Source: Candidatus Kaiserbacteria bacterium
GTDB taxonomy: Bacteria; Patescibacteriota; Minisyncoccia; Phycocordibacterales; UBA918
Direction of reading: 5' to 3'
NCBI GenBank assembly: GCA_023264435.1
Contig: JAHFMK010000031.1
Span: forward strand, 1-6,267
DNA length: 6,267 nucleotides
Both the position numbers and the translations under genes were made by a program. Shown one piece after another: positions 5,872 to 6,267 of the stretch (positions within the stretch are counted from its first letter, which is position 1; every line of letters begins with the position of its first letter). The notes beneath the pieces are model-generated. The model worked only from the letters and a program-made list of their open reading frames with translations, made no database searches and was not told the origin of the DNA.

Positions 5872-6267
5872 TGCTTTTAAAGATGCTCGACTGAAACTTA
5901 TTACATTATATCTGGTAATTATTGCTGTAGTTATTGGTCTATTTGCGTATCTTGTGGTGTTGCAAGTGCAAGAGAAAGCTTCTTCGCAAAAAATTCCTTC
6001 AAACAGCCAGATTGTTTTAAATGCTACAGAAGCCCAAGCTAAGGCACTTCGACTTAAGCCAAATACAACCATTGAAAGTACGGAGTATGTTTTAGAAAAC
6101 AATACACTACTCTATGTCATTGGTTTTAATGATGGCGAAGATATTAACGTGGACTTACTGAGTGGAAAGGCACAGCTCGTACAAGATATTAAAGGTGGTG
6201 AAAGCTTTTTCGAATTATTTACTCGTGAGATTAGTGAAACTATTTGGTGGATTGGCATAATCGTATT
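5819..6267 (+). CDS. Sensor histidine kinase, N-terminal part with PepSY-like sensor (3' end outside window)
   Basis: From the ATG at 5819 an open frame runs to the window edge without a stop, giving 149 residues. Residues 1-24 are cytoplasmic (ending FKDARLKL, typical of histidine kinase N-termini), a membrane helix spans about 27-49, and an extracytoplasmic region covers about 50-138. A second helix starts near 140 (ETIWWIGIIV) at the edge. The external region contains NATEAQAKALRLKP (68-81) and a strand pattern LLYVIGFNDGEDINVDLLSGKAQLV (97-121), which resembles a PepSY domain. The HAMP, DHp and ATPase parts would follow outside the window, so the kinase identity rests on the start architecture and on its place after a response regulator. 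The start lies 53 bases inside the regulator gene in another frame; it is the first ATG after an upstream stop and no later start precedes the helix. Confidence 0.8.
   Translation, partial: MKFLSQLFEARGTDWTSSAFKDARLKLITLYLVIIAVVIGLFAYLVVLQVQEKASSQKIPSNSQIVLNATEAQAKALRLKPNTTIESTEYVLENNTLLYVIGFNDGEDINVDLLSGKAQLVQDIKGGESFFELFTREISETIWWIGIIV

Noticed and set aside
5560..6102. 180-residue - strand ORF opposite the regulator/kinase junction
   Set aside because: It is antisense to two well-supported genes, covers the winged-helix coding region, and its translation shows no domain. It is a chance open frame.
1..6267. CRISPR arrays, tRNA or rRNA genes, insertion sequences and riboswitches
   Set aside because: I saw no regularly spaced repeats, cloverleaf-like segments, transposase motifs or long structured leaders; non-coding gaps are all 140 bases or shorter.

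Overview
The window reads as bacterial chromosome from a compact, AT-rich genome, most likely a Patescibacteria/CPR (Parcubacteria-like) lineage. This is an inference from the gene style, the tight or overlapping gene starts, the lack of recognisable Shine-Dalgarno sequences before any start, and standard-code reading with mostly TAA stops. No rRNA or marker gene here proves the lineage. Every supported gene is on the + strand.

Layout: (1) 1-201, the C-terminal tail of a protein entering from the left, probably a large serine recombinase. (2) 202-341, a non-coding gap with a promoter-like region. (3) 342-4243, a four-gene operon: a DUF347/COG4705 membrane protein with an added extracytoplasmic tail, a NosF-like ABC ATPase, and two related NosY-like ABC-2 permeases, the last three joined by overlaps. 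(4) 4328-5080, a membrane-anchored surface protein with thrombospondin-type-3-like calcium-binding loops and a predicted beta-rich domain, followed by a strong symmetrical terminator. (5) 5191-5871, an OmpR/PhoB-family response regulator, overlapped by 53 bases by a sensor histidine kinase that runs off the right edge. The kinase's sensor region looks like a PepSY domain.

The main discovery is regulatory. The intergenic regions before the operon, the calcium-loop protein and the response regulator each carry an 11-bp-spaced direct repeat of the form CTTCA-N6-(C/G)TTCAG. A -10-like hexamer (TAGTAT, TACAGT, TACTAT) starts exactly 27 bases after the first base of the repeat in all three. Tandem half-sites with 11-bp periodicity are what OmpR/PhoB-type regulators bind. 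The simplest reading is that the encoded two-component system controls itself, the DUF347-ABC operon and the anchored protein, so the region would be one envelope-sensing and export/response module. Its signal and substrate are unknown. The Nos-like ABC genes and the PepSY sensor hint at metals or envelope stress, but this is speculation.
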